Of a DNA stretch of 64,000 bases, positions 17,498 through 26,186 are shown piece by piece (position 1 is the first letter of the stretch; the number at the start of each line of letters is the position of its first letter). The DNA comes from JANQPX01 sp050633905 (GTDB lineage Bacteria; Pseudomonadota; Alphaproteobacteria; Geminicoccales; Geminicoccaceae), in contig JBOEHJ010000005.1 of NCBI GenBank assembly GCA_050633905.1, positions 1 to 64,000 of the forward strand. The letters run 5' to 3'. Position numbers and translations under genes: made by a program. A model generated the notes under the pieces. It had not been told where the DNA came from. It ran no database searches and was given only the letters and a program-made list of their open reading frames with translations.

Positions 17498-18649
17498 CTA
17501 TCTCACCACCAGATCGAGAGGAGCTTTTGAAAGAGGTTCCGCTCCCTTTTTAGAAACGATGGACGTCCTTCCCAAGGTCATCGCTTGGCCAGCCTCGCTA
17601 TCCATCAGAATCATATGCAGGAAAAAGACCATGCCTTCCTCAATGACGACGGGATTGTCGGCGTAAAACATCGGCCAATCCATCCAGCAAGGCGCATAGA
17701 CCGTACCGAGGGAATAGCCACAGGCGTTCAGCCGGTGCTCCCGCATCCCATGGGCATCCATGACATCAGCATGAGCCGAAAAAACCTCGCCCATACTGCG
17801 GCCAGGTTGCATGGCATCCTCACAAGCGGCAAGCGCAGCTTCAGAAGCCTTGGTCATGGTTAGCTGACGGGCAGAGGGGGCACCGATGATGAAAGTGCGC
17901 ATCAGGCAGGCATGATATTGACGATAGACACCGGCGAATTCGAGGGTGAGCTGATCCGTGGGATCCAGTTTGCGACGTCCTGACTTATACCGGCAGAGCA
18001 ATGCATCCGGTCCGGATCCGATGATGAAAGGATTGCCGGGATAGTCGCCGCCACCTTTGAACACAGCACCCTGCATCGAGGCCAGGATATCCCCCTCGTC
18101 AGCCCCCGCATGGGTCGCGCCAATCGCGGAGTTGAGTGCATCGTCGGCCAGTTCGGCGGCGCGTCTAACATAGACAAGCTCCGCCTTTGACTTCACCAAA
18201 CGAAGCCTTCCGATCAGGTCTGAAGCGTCTGTAGTCGAGGCAAACCCGTCAAGTGCCGCATCGACCTGTTTGCCTTGAGCCGCGGTAAGCCCATGGCTGT
18301 CATATTCAATGCCAAGCCTCTTGCCGACGAGACCGCCGCGCTTCAGCAAGTCCTTCAGATCATCGGCGGGTGTCGCTCCATCGCGATCGACCCAGATCCG
18401 AATATCCTCGATGATCGAAGTATTCTGCGCCTGTCTGAGATCCGGCGCTCGGGTCAGCAGCACGATGTCACCATCCGCGCGCAGCATCAGGCACTGAAAG
18501 AAACAATAGCCGAAAGTATCATAGCCGGTCAGCCAATACATACTCTCCTGCTTGAACATGAGGAGAGCATCGAGCTTGCGTTCGGCCATGGAAGCCAGAG
18601 TTTTGTCTTTTCTTTCAATAAACTCTGCTCGATCGAAGTGAAGCGCCAT
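17498..18649 (-). CDS. Creatinase/ectoine-hydrolase-like M24 family protein, metal ligands lost
   Basis: This 383-residue protein has an N-terminal creatinase domain (about 1-150) and a C-terminal pita-bread M24 domain. The five metal ligands of methionyl/prolyl aminopeptidases are all replaced: LEFAG for LDxG, YHACLMRT for YxxDxTRT, GYSLG for GHGIG, FFLHM for FTIEP, and TLGRT for RIEDT. Metal-free members of this fold include creatinase and ectoine hydrolase DoeA; CGYSLGTVYAPCW resembles the DoeA pattern. It probably hydrolyses a small C-N bonded compound rather than peptides. It is monocistronic here, with no ectoine genes nearby. Confidence 0.75.
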   Translation of the reverse strand: MALHFDRAEFIERKDKTLASMAERKLDALLMFKQESMYWLTGYDTFGYCFFQCLMLRADGDIVLLTRAPDLRQAQNTSIIEDIRIWVDRDGATPADDLKDLLKRGGLVGKRLGIEYDSHGLTAAQGKQVDAALDGFASTTDASDLIGRLRLVKSKAELVYVRRAAELADDALNSAIGATHAGADEGDILASMQGAVFKGGGDYPGNPFIIGSGPDALLCRYKSGRRKLDPTDQLTLEFAGVYRQYHACLMRTFIIGAPSARQLTMTKASEAALAACEDAMQPGRSMGEVFSAHADVMDAHGMREHRLNACGYSLGTVYAPCWMDWPMFYADNPVVIEEGMVFFLHMILMDSEAGQAMTLGRTSIVSKKGAEPLSKAPLDLVVR

Positions 18650-18833
18650 GAAGGTACCAATCTAACTGCTTTGCACATGATGTGCTCTTTACCAATGATT
18701 AACGATGCAAGGTCTCGTGACAACACCATTGGTGAATTGACAGCATTTCTTGCTCAAGCGCCGTTTCACAACCTTGATGCCTTGGCCAGGCATGGCCTGG
18801 CTGCTGTCCTGATGATCTGAGGCGTCCACAACG

Positions 18834-19319
18834 TTAAAATGGGTGCAGATGCTCAACCCTGACGCGGTATTGCTCTGTCAGCCGCTGGCTGATCAACGAG
18901 CGGTGGCAGGCCTTATGGTCACGTTCGACACAGAGCAATGCTGCAATCCCACCGGCCGAAAGTGCTGATATGATTGGTGCTAAGTCCGCGATGTCGAGGA
19001 TCTCAGTTGTGTAGCGGCTGATGTATTCGGTAGCGAGTTCGCGGCGTGTGCGTTTGCCCACCCCACGGCGGTCGTCCTCGGCGTATTGGAGTTGGCGCAG
19101 CTCGGTTGTCGGGGCGAGTTCTGGATGGTGTTCGTAGGCAATTCGGGCATGGGCGAGGGCCGCCTGCAGACGGCGTGAGTTTGCCCAGGAATACTCGGGG
19201 CCACGGACACCGCGGCGCTGACGTACATCGAGCAGTTGCCTGACATTCGCCTGATGCAGTCGTTGCAAAAAGGACTGCCTATCGAAACCATAGACACCGA
19301 TCGTCACCATTTTGAGCAT
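18834..19319 (-). CDS. DUF488 family protein
   Basis: This protein of about 161 residues has the DUF488 pattern: N-terminal MVTIGVYGFDRQSFLQRL, central VRQRRGVRGPEYSWAN and the C-terminal CVERDHKACHRSLI, whose two cysteines are typical of the family. Function is unknown. I prefer the ATG at 19319 (MLKMVTIG), with GTGGGGAAA upstream, over 19388. Confidence 0.8.
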   Translation of the reverse strand: MLKMVTIGVYGFDRQSFLQRLHQANVRQLLDVRQRRGVRGPEYSWANSRRLQAALAHARIAYEHHPELAPTTELRQLQYAEDDRRGVGKRTRRELATEYISRYTTEILDIADLAPIISALSAGGIAALLCVERDHKACHRSLISQRLTEQYRVRVEHLHPF

Positions 19320-19544
19320 CGGAATTTCCCCACTTGCCAACTGCTGTTCATGTCTATTCGAGGCGTTGCCGGAAACATGGTTCATCATGTAGACAGAATG
19401 CAGTCGATCTATGGATCAAGCGCCGAAGGCCGTTTGCGCAGGCTGAACCAGCCTACCGCCCCCACCCAAGCAATCACCTAAGGGCTATCGGGCGATTAGA
19501 TCGGGAAACGGGCTGGAGCCGCTTAAGCCTGGTTAGGAAACGAC

Positions 19545-20027
19545 CTAGTTTTCGAGAATTGCCACGGCATCGACTTCAAACAGCATGCCGTCAAGCACCA
19601 GGCGGGGGACGGGGACCAAGGTCTGGGCCGGCAACGTGCCGCCAAACGTTTCTTCGATATATTTTCCCATGATCGGGAGCTTGGACATGTCATGGTCGAC
19701 AACGAAGACGTCGATCTTGGCGACTTGAGACGGGCTCGCACCGATATCCTCAAGTGCTATGCGCAGGTTTGCGAAGGTCTGCTTCACTTGGGATTCAAAA
19801 TCTGGCGATAGCGTCCCGTCGATGCCCGCGCCGCCTTGCCCTGAGATATAGGCGACACGACTGTCGCCTGGCGCAATCACGACTTGGCTGTAGCCATTTG
19901 GCTGCGAATCGTAGAGGCCGTCTGGTTTCTTGATTGTAAGCTTCATCTCCATTTCCCCCGCAGTTACACCACCGGTTGTTGTAAGGCAGGTGAAAAGCGT
20001 GGCCGCTATCAAGGTGCCTTTGATCAT
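19545..20027 (-). CDS. Secreted Rid (YjgF/YER057c/UK114) family protein
   Basis: This 160-residue protein has a signal peptide (MIKGTLIAATLFTCLTTTGG) followed by a Rid domain (YSQVVIAPGDSRVAYISGQ; LPAQTLVPVPRL). The conserved substrate-binding Arg of true imine deaminases (PARSxVEV) is Gln here (PAQT), so deaminase activity is doubtful. The start at 20027 has AAAGGAG nearby; a longer frame to 20063 would run into the operator. It is divergent from a TetR-type gene and probably under its control. Confidence 0.82.
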   Translation of the reverse strand: MIKGTLIAATLFTCLTTTGGVTAGEMEMKLTIKKPDGLYDSQPNGYSQVVIAPGDSRVAYISGQGGAGIDGTLSPDFESQVKQTFANLRIALEDIGASPSQVAKIDVFVVDHDMSKLPIMGKYIEETFGGTLPAQTLVPVPRLVLDGMLFEVDAVAILEN

Positions 20028-20042
20028 GCTTCTCTCCTTTGA

Positions 20043-20091
20043 AAATGCGATAAACTCTCGCATTTAAAAAAGTGATAGACTCTCGCATTCT
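20043..20091. promoter_or_regulatory. Probable TetR operator pair
   Basis: The gap between the divergent Rid and TetR genes contains AAATGCGA-TAAACTC-TCGCATTT, an 8-base inverted repeat (20043-20065). Some 25 bases further the right part is repeated as TAGACTCTCGCATT (20076-20089). Two closely spaced operators for the adjacent TetR protein, controlling both genes, is the natural reading. Confidence 0.6.
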
Positions 20092-20123
20092 AATTGTCAA
20101 GAGTGCCAACGAAAGGAGCGTTG

Positions 20124-20771
20124 ATGTCCCAAGGAACTGGTAAGGCCAACCAAACCAGGGGACAGGGGCTGGCTCGCCTCGTTCCCACGCAAAAGCGAAG
20201 CAAGGAGCGGTTTGAACGCATTCTCGACTGCGCGTCAGAAATCATTATGGAGAAAGGCAGCGATGCATTCCGGATGAGCGATATTGTCGAGCGCTCCGGA
20301 ATAGGCTTTGGGTCGCTCTATCAATATTTTCCGGACAAAACGGCGGTCATCGGCACCATCGCGGAACGCCACCATGAAATGGGCTATGTCGAAGTGGCCG
20401 GCCACATGGCGAAAGTCGAGTGCATGACCGATTTTTACGAAGCACTTTGCCAGATTGCGGACGGTTACTATCAATTCTTCTCCGACCACACCATGATGGG
20501 GGAAGTGTGGAAAGCGACTCAGGTGGACCGGGGGTTGCAAGCGCTCAATCAGGAAGCCAATGACCGGCTGGCCGCTCTCCTTACCGACAAATTGCAAAGC
20601 TTGGCGCCGGAACACCCGAACCAAGCTTTGCTTTCATTTTCCAAGACCATGCTAATTCTAATCGCGGCCGCTGTACGCCATGCGATCGCATTACCACCCA
20701 AGGAAGCGCGCAATGTCCTTGATATGTTCAAGCAAATGCTGCCGAAAGATCTTTCGCTGCTGGATGCGTGA
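20124..20771 (+). CDS. TetR/AcrR family transcriptional regulator
   Basis: This 215-residue regulator has an N-terminal TetR DNA-binding domain at about 23-70 (ERILDCASEIIMEKG, IVERSGIGFGSLYQYFPDK) and a helical ligand-binding domain. The start at 20124 (MSQGTGKAN) has AAAGGAG upstream; a TTG at 20094 would add ten residues. It is divergent from the secreted Rid gene and faces palindromes in the shared promoter, suggesting autoregulation and control of the neighbour. The ligand is unknown. Confidence 0.88.
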   Translation: MSQGTGKANQTRGQGLARLVPTQKRSKERFERILDCASEIIMEKGSDAFRMSDIVERSGIGFGSLYQYFPDKTAVIGTIAERHHEMGYVEVAGHMAKVECMTDFYEALCQIADGYYQFFSDHTMMGEVWKATQVDRGLQALNQEANDRLAALLTDKLQSLAPEHPNQALLSFSKTMLILIAAAVRHAIALPPKEARNVLDMFKQMLPKDLSLLDA

Positions 20772-21137
20772 TGGAGAAACCAAGGCTGCACCATCGCCGT
20801 ACCCGACGTGATCGGACCGACCACATTATCGTCGATCAGTGCCCTTGCGTGCTGGTGTGAAGCCCCCAAGAAGGTGTCTGGAGCCGGGCCGACGCGACGT
20901 TGCTAAGCCCGAGCCTTTTGCAGAATTGCCCCGCCTTTCTCGACGCAGAGGACAAAGGCCTTTTCCGAATAGACATGCCACACTGTTTCAGTCTCTACCT
21001 TTACGACCGCGCGATGCATTCCTTTTTTAAATACGATGTGGGCAGAGGCACGCGCACATCGGTGGAAGTCGCACTTAACGAAACACATTTGGGTAACGGC
21101 GGCGCCGGCGGAGCATGACGTGGCTTCCAAAGAGGGA
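20772..21137. other. Intergenic region between tetR and the DMT transporter gene
   Basis: About 365 bases without a confident gene. A minus-strand frame ending at 20903 reads MHRAVVKVETETVW and looks protein-like over some 38 residues, but I cannot assign it. A T-rich run lies at 21020-21027. The promoter of the transporter gene is expected here. Confidence 0.3.
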
Positions 21138-22052
21138 ATGACACAGATCAACAATGTACCACGCGCAATTTTTGCCGTGGTTTTTGCCGTTCTGGCTCTC
21201 TCTCTCGGTGATGCCGTCATCAAATCGATCAGCGTGAGCTTCCCGCTTTGGCAGCTCTACGTGCTACGCTCGGTGATTGCATTGCCAGTATTGGTGGCCT
21301 TCACAAAGCTGCGTCATCCAAAGACGAAACTGATGCCCAATTCTATTGGTTGGGTCGGTGTCAGAAGTTTCCTTCTGGCTTCCATGTGGGTCGCTTACTA
21401 TTCGGCATTGCCACACCTTCAGCTTTCAGTGGCAGCCGCTGCTTACTATACGCTGCCGCTCTTTATCACCCTGTTTTCCGGCCTGCTTGTTGGGGAACGG
21501 GTTGGGATCGTCGGCTGGTTTGCAATTTGTCTGGGCTTTGCTGGCGTCGTCGTGATGCTGCGTCCAGATACCAGTGGGATCAGCGTTTATGCGATGTTGC
21601 CAATTCTGGCAGCGATTCTCTATGCACTCGCAATGATTTTGACTAGGACAAAGTGTCAGAAGGAAAGTCCGTACGTCCTTTCCGCTGCGCTCAATGTGAT
21701 GTTTATCGTGATGGGGCTCGGAGCCACCGCTGTATTGTTCATCTCTGATCTCGGGATCGATGCTGTTGCTCAGAACACCTTCTTGCTGAGCAGTTGGATC
21801 AGCCTGGGCGGCAAGGAGCTGATCGCGCTGGCCGTGTTGGCCTTGAGTATTCTGATTGGCAGCATTTTTGCCGCCATTGCCTATCAATCTGCTGCATCAT
21901 CTACTGTCGCCAGTTTCGATTATTCCTATCTGGCATTTAGCATGATGTGGGGTCTGATTTTCTTCGCAGAATTTCCTGACATGCTGACGATCATCGGAAT
22001 CGTTATGATTGCGGCTGGAGGCATCATCTCGGTGCGCTCTAAGAGAGGCTAA
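21138..22052 (+). CDS. EamA/DMT superfamily transporter
   Basis: This protein of about 304 residues has ten predicted helices in two EamA repeats (about 8-140 and 150-295), as in metabolite exporters of the drug/metabolite superfamily. I choose the ATG at 21138 (MTQINNVPRAIFAV), preceded by AAAGAGGGA; the frame extends to 21036 without good start signals. The C-terminus ends GGIISVRSKRG. The substrate is unknown. It overlaps by 4 bases the convergent LacI-type remnant. Confidence 0.85.
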   Translation: MTQINNVPRAIFAVVFAVLALSLGDAVIKSISVSFPLWQLYVLRSVIALPVLVAFTKLRHPKTKLMPNSIGWVGVRSFLLASMWVAYYSALPHLQLSVAAAAYYTLPLFITLFSGLLVGERVGIVGWFAICLGFAGVVVMLRPDTSGISVYAMLPILAAILYALAMILTRTKCQKESPYVLSAALNVMFIVMGLGATAVLFISDLGIDAVAQNTFLLSSWISLGGKELIALAVLALSILIGSIFAAIAYQSAASSTVASFDYSYLAFSMMWGLIFFAEFPDMLTIIGIVMIAAGGIISVRSKRG

Positions 22053-22408
22053 AGGTCTGGCTCGGATCTTGGTTGTTCTCTAATTCCGGGCGTTGTCGTC
22101 AAGCTCTCAATGTTTGTCCTTGCCGGATCCATGGTTCTCTCCGCGGTAGGCGTGTCACCGTCGATGAAATAGGCGCGCTCGCGGCGATTCTTGCCATTAG
22201 CATTTGGACCCTCGCCAAGAAGCGCATTCACTAAATCAATGGCGCCACCGTAATTGTCAGAAATCACCGATGGTGCCTTTTCTCCCGGCAGATCGAGCAA
22301 GATATGCGGCATGTCGGCGGCATGGCAGAGCGCCGAAATCGGTTCCGCTTCGCGCACACCTGCGACAAAGAGAAACTCAATCGCATGGGCGATCATAGGC
22401 TTCGCCAA
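22049..22408 (-). pseudogene. Remnant of a LacI-type/periplasmic sugar-binding domain
   Basis: The reading VREAEPISALCHAAD, then LLDLPGEKAPSVISDNYGGA, resembles the middle of a LacI-family regulator or sugar-binding domain. About 120 residues remain. There is no helix-turn-helix part, and the last 35 residues look frameshifted. It lies next to the sugar ABC operon and may be what is left of its regulator. Confidence 0.5.
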
Positions 22409-22474
22409 ATCGACGTGCTCCTTGATCTTGAGAGCGTCTGCCTGAATCTAAACACGATCTCCGGACCCCGGGCG

Positions 22475-23215
22475 TTACAACGTCGCCCCCATCATCATAC
22501 GCACGATCTCTTCATCATTGGTCTCGGACGGACGCCGCTCGCCTGCGACCATGCCGCGAGCGAGAACGATGATCCGGTCACCGGCGGCGAAGATGTCCGG
22601 AAGGTTGTGCGAGATGAGAATGATGCCCACGCCCTGGGACTTCAATCGCTCGATCAGCGCCATCACCTCACGCTGCTCAGGCACGCCGAGTGCTGCCGTA
22701 GGCTCGTCCATGATGACGAGCTTTGCCTGCCAGTGGATGGCGCGCGCGATTGCGATCGCCTGACGCTGACCACCTGAGAGATCGCGCACCGGAGCACTCG
22801 GATCAGGAATGACAATGCCAAGCCCCTTGAGCACCTCGATTGCTCTTTCGCGCATCTCCCGCCTGGCCACGAAAGAGATGCCGAAGATACGGCGCGTCGC
22901 TTCGCGGCCCAAATAGAGGTTCAGGCCCGGGTCAAGATTGTCGGCCAAGGCCAGATCTTGATAGATCGTCTCGATGCCACTCTCACGCACAGCGTTCGGG
23001 CTCTGGCCGGTCAGGAGCTTGCCGTTGAAGAACACCTCTCCGGCGGTCGGTGTGTACACGCCCGAGATCATCTTGATGACCGTGGACTTCCCTGCACCGT
23101 TGTCGCCGGCCAGAACGACGCACTCACCTCCATTGATGTCGAAGGACACGTCCTTGACCGCCTCGTTGCCGCCGAACCTTTTGTTGAGACCGCGGACCTC
23201 GAGAATGGCCGTCAT
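22475..23215 (-). CDS. Sugar ABC transporter, single-domain ATPase (FrcA-like)
   Basis: This 246-residue ABC ATPase has Walker A GDNGAGKST at 37-45, signature LSGGQRQAIAIARA and Walker B LVIMDEPTAAL. Unlike RbsA/MglA-type ATPases (about 500 residues) it has one nucleotide-binding domain, as in FrcA of rhizobial fructose transport, so it should act as a homodimer. It overlaps the permease gene by 4 bases and ends the operon SBP-permease-ATPase. Confidence 0.9.
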   Translation of the reverse strand: MTAILEVRGLNKRFGGNEAVKDVSFDINGGECVVLAGDNGAGKSTVIKMISGVYTPTAGEVFFNGKLLTGQSPNAVRESGIETIYQDLALADNLDPGLNLYLGREATRRIFGISFVARREMRERAIEVLKGLGIVIPDPSAPVRDLSGGQRQAIAIARAIHWQAKLVIMDEPTAALGVPEQREVMALIERLKSQGVGIILISHNLPDIFAAGDRIIVLARGMVAGERRPSETNDEEIVRMMMGATL

Positions 23216-24210
23216 GTTTGCTGTCCCGTCAGCTTGTCGCGTGACTGATCCACCAGCACGGCGACGATGATGACGAGACCCACGGCGACGAACTGCCAGT
23301 AAGGTGGCAGCCCGGAAAACACCAGTCCGAACTGGATCACCGCGATGATGAAAGCACCGATGATTGTGCCGACCACCGTGCCTTGTCCTCCAGTCAGCGA
23401 GGCACCGCCGATGAAGACGGCCGCCACCGCGTACAGCAGGATCGGCTCGCCAGCATTGGCAGCCCCTGCCGAAAAGCGCCCGGTATAGACCAGACCGCCC
23501 ACGCCCGCGGTGATGGCGGAGATCACGAACAACCAGATCAGGTGTCGCTTGACATTGACGCCCGCGCGTTCGACCGACGCGCGATTGGCGCCAAGCGCAT
23601 AGGTGTGCACGCCAAATTTAGTATATGCGAGGATGTAGTGGCAGGCCAGCGCCAGGACCGCCGCGAGCACGACAGGAACCGGAAAGCCCAGAATATCGCC
23701 ATTGCCGATGGTGCGGGCAGCATCACTGCGGATCGACACGGTAGCGCCGCCCGCCACAATCAGTGCAGCGCCGCGGGCGATGCCATAGGTGCCGAGCGTG
23801 CCGATGAAGCTGGGCACGTCGAGCATGGCGACCAGCCAGCCATTCACCAGTCCCACGACAACGGCAGCGAACAGCCCGACAGCGATGGCAAGCAGAACGA
23901 CGCCCCAGCCCGTATCCGGCCCCATAGCCTTGATGACCAGCGCCATGACCACGGCCGAGAGCCCGGTCGTAAATCCGATCGACAGGTCGATATGTCCGGC
24001 CACGACCACCAGCGTGAGACCAAGCGCCAAGAGCAGAATCTGCGAGGCGGCGATGGCGATCGACTGGATGTTGTAGACGCGGAACAGAAAGGTCTGGCCG
24101 GTTTCCAGGCGCGCATAGATTTCGAAGAACGCGAGGATTCCGACGAGGAAGAGCCAGGACCAGGCGGACAAAAGGGGCTTCAGGATTGAAGCCCCTGTGT
24201 TTGCCGGCAT
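23212..24210 (-). CDS. Sugar ABC transporter permease (FrcC/RbsC family)
   Basis: This 332-residue, roughly ten-helix permease belongs to the RbsC/AraH family (BPD_transp_2). Family segments are VVVAGHIDLSIGFTTGLSA and the C-terminal FIGGASLTGGQGTVVGTIIG. It follows the SBP gene by 11 bases and overlaps the ATPase gene. It forms the membrane channel of the carbohydrate importer; the sugar cannot be deduced. Confidence 0.92.
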   Translation of the reverse strand: MPANTGASILKPLLSAWSWLFLVGILAFFEIYARLETGQTFLFRVYNIQSIAIAASQILLLALGLTLVVVAGHIDLSIGFTTGLSAVVMALVIKAMGPDTGWGVVLLAIAVGLFAAVVVGLVNGWLVAMLDVPSFIGTLGTYGIARGAALIVAGGATVSIRSDAARTIGNGDILGFPVPVVLAAVLALACHYILAYTKFGVHTYALGANRASVERAGVNVKRHLIWLFVISAITAGVGGLVYTGRFSAGAANAGEPILLYAVAAVFIGGASLTGGQGTVVGTIIGAFIIAVIQFGLVFSGLPPYWQFVAVGLVIIVAVLVDQSRDKLTGQQT

Positions 24211-24221
24211 GCCTGTATCGC

Positions 24222-25193
24222 CTATTCGGAGTAGATGAACTTGGCAATTTCCGGATCATCGACATTGCTGGCGTCAATCACCGTGAACCCGGTGCCGATC
24301 GAGGTCGGGACCGACTGGCCGGTGAGGGCGGCATAGGCCGCCATCACGCCGAAATAGCCGATTTCGGCGGGGTGCTGCGCGATAGCAGCGTCGACCAGAC
24401 CGCCTGAGATATTGTCGACGATGCTTTGCGGCGCATCGAAGGCGATGACGGTGACGTCACCCGCCTTGCCCGCACCTTCCACACCGTTGCCGGCGCCAAG
24501 AGCTGAGAAAAGATTGGCGCCGAAAACGCCCTTGATGTCTGGATTGCGTGCCAGCACGGCGTTGAACTGCGACGCCGCTAGCGAGGCATCGTTCTCGTTG
24601 AACTGGGTGTCGAGCACCTCGACATCAGGGAAGTTTTCGGCCATTTCCGCCTTGAAGCCTTCTTCCCGCTGATCGGTTGTAGAAATGCCAGGGCGCACAT
24701 TCGAGACGTAGACCTGGCCTTCGCCGCCCATCGCTTCGGCCATGAAGCGGGCCGCCATTCGGCCGCCGCCGACATTGTCCGAGGCCACATAGGCCAGCGG
24801 GAAATCACCATCGCCGGCGCCGTCCTGATACTTGCCGTCGTCGATGAAGGTATCGACGGTAATGACAGCGATGCCGGCCTCGCTGGCGCGGCGTAGCGGT
24901 TCGATCATCTGCGTAGTGTCAGTCGGTGCGATCAAAATCGCATCCGGGCCACGCGCGATGACGGCGTCCAGAACCGGCGTCTGCAAAACCGGATCGAATT
25001 CCTCGGCACCCTGAAAATCAACGGTGATACCAAGCGCTTCGGCCGCCGCTTGAGCGCCGCGGTTCATCGTGATGTAAAATGCATCGGTGGTGAGACCCGG
25101 CACGAGCGTGATGCTGATGTCCTCCTGGGCCTGCGCTGCGCCTGCTGTGGCCAGTGCCGCCGCGAAGGCTACAGATTTCATTAAGTTGCGCAT
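24222..25193 (-). CDS. Sugar ABC transporter substrate-binding protein
   Basis: This 323-residue periplasmic-binding protein of the RbsB/FrcB type has a signal peptide (MRNLMKSVAFAAALATAGAA, cleavage near AQAQ) and a Peripla_BP_4 domain (FQGAEEFDPVLQTPVLDAVI, then ISTTDQREEGF). GGGAGAA precedes the ATG at 25193. It is the first gene of the three-gene operon. A hexose or polyol ligand is likely; a more exact assignment is not justified. Confidence 0.9.
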   Translation of the reverse strand: MRNLMKSVAFAAALATAGAAQAQEDISITLVPGLTTDAFYITMNRGAQAAAEALGITVDFQGAEEFDPVLQTPVLDAVIARGPDAILIAPTDTTQMIEPLRRASEAGIAVITVDTFIDDGKYQDGAGDGDFPLAYVASDNVGGGRMAARFMAEAMGGEGQVYVSNVRPGISTTDQREEGFKAEMAENFPDVEVLDTQFNENDASLAASQFNAVLARNPDIKGVFGANLFSALGAGNGVEGAGKAGDVTVIAFDAPQSIVDNISGGLVDAAIAQHPAEIGYFGVMAAYAALTGQSVPTSIGTGFTVIDASNVDDPEIAKFIYSE

Positions 25194-25486
25194 TGGCAGA
25201 TTCTCCCTGATTTCGACCGTTTTTCGGTCATTGCATTCGCTGAGCCGGAGATATCAATCCACTGCAGGAAAGGTATCTCTCTTGTAGGCAAAATCGTATT
25301 TGAATTTTGGAAATTGTACAGAATTGATTTCGACTACCAGTCAGGATTTCCGATCAGGCCATCGCGGTGGGTTTCTGAACAGCTGGGAGAAGTGCGGTAA
25401 GCCGTGCCCGGCAATTCAAAGTGCCCACCAGGACAAAAGGTGAAACCTTCTGGATTACCTAATAGCTTGAATTGAGGAGATTTTTA

Positions 25487-25538
25487 TGGTGCCGGCGAGA
25501 GGACTTGAACCCCCAATCTCCCGCTTACAAGTTGGGCA
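25487..25538 (-). pseudogene. tRNA-Thr(UGU) 3'-half fragment, left copy (att-like)
   Basis: Read on the minus strand this is the anticodon loop CTTGTAA, one side of the anticodon stem (GCGGG), the T arm (GGGGGTTCAAGTCCTCT), the acceptor 3' strand CGCCGGC and an encoded ACCA. The D arm and the 5' acceptor strand are absent, and the 5' side of the anticodon stem does not pair. It is therefore not a working tRNA but the footprint left when an element integrates into a tRNA 3' end. A near-identical copy is at 56905-56955. Confidence 0.75.
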
Positions 25539-25676
25539 AAGAGTTCAATAGAAGGTATTATATTTCAATGGCTTATAATCATTTGGTTGACCGGCTTTGC
25601 TGATAGTGCAAGTCAACCAAAACAGCCGATTGTATTGCCGCGCCGACTATTGAGTGGCTAACCACAAATCGCTAGC
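25487..25676. repeat. Attachment-site-like direct repeat, left copy
   Basis: Starting with the tRNA-Thr fragment, about 190 bases match 56905-57095 in the same orientation and almost collinearly. The segment TTGAGTGGCTAACCA is at offset 163 here and 162 there. Identity is high in the tRNA part and weaker beyond. The repeated GGCTAACCA/TGGTTAGCC words in these flanks look like integrase arm sites. The pair may be attL and attR of one element, or scars of tandem elements. Confidence 0.6.
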
Positions 25677-25996
25677 AGATGACATCATTTCGGCGAAGAA
25701 ATGTGAGAATGCGCTTGCGCGCGTCGTTGGGCGAGGAAGCGCTTGCGATGACCGGGATAGTCGGTCCCGTAGATCGAGGCCTATACCGACTCCAAGCAAC
25801 CTGTCGGCCGACGGCAGTACACTGATCGCTCTTCTCAGTCAGTAATCTCACCCGATGCACCGGGCCCCGTTGTTGTGGGACAAAAGCTGTATTGGCGCTG
25901 CATTGCGCAGTGTTTGTCTGCGTGGTTTTTGGTTCGAGCTATGCGGATCAAGGATTTGTAGAAGCATAGCGCGTCTTCGGTCATGCTCCGCCACGC

Positions 25997-26162
25997 TGAG
26001 CACGATCGTCAGCCCACGGAACAAGACGGCGTCGGGACATGCTGTGGCGAAGGCGACGCCGACCCCATTCTTGGCCTCTATGATGCGGGCAGCGATCTTG
26101 AGCAACCGCAGGCGTAGCATTTTGAAATCGGTGTTAGCAATAATCCGGATCTTGGATGGCAT
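25997..26162 (-). pseudogene. IS1380-like transposase C-terminal remnant
   Basis: The minus-strand reading TDFKMLRLRLLKIAARI, then FATACPDAVLFRGL, matches the C-terminus of IS1380-family transposases. Only about 55 residues remain, and the sequence downstream diverges. It lies inside the left edge of the putative island, upstream of nothing intact. Confidence 0.55.
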
Positions 26163-26186
26163 CGCGGACCCGCCGGCGCCACTCGA

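Larger units (their letters stand above)
25194..26186. other. About 1 kb without an intact gene at the left edge of the putative island
   Basis: The stretch contains the promoter of the sugar ABC operon (right after 25193), the tRNA-Thr 3'-half and its flanking repeat (25487-25676), and an IS1380-like remnant (25997-26162). I see no intact gene, integrase or CRISPR array. Confidence 0.5.

Noticed and set aside
20903..21223. Minus-strand frame with a protein-like C-terminus
   Set aside because: No family recognised and it overlaps the start of the transporter gene; mentioned only in the gap entry.
25487..25538. Complete tRNA-Thr gene
   Set aside because: Only the 3' half is present; no D arm or 5' acceptor strand, and the anticodon stem is mismatched.
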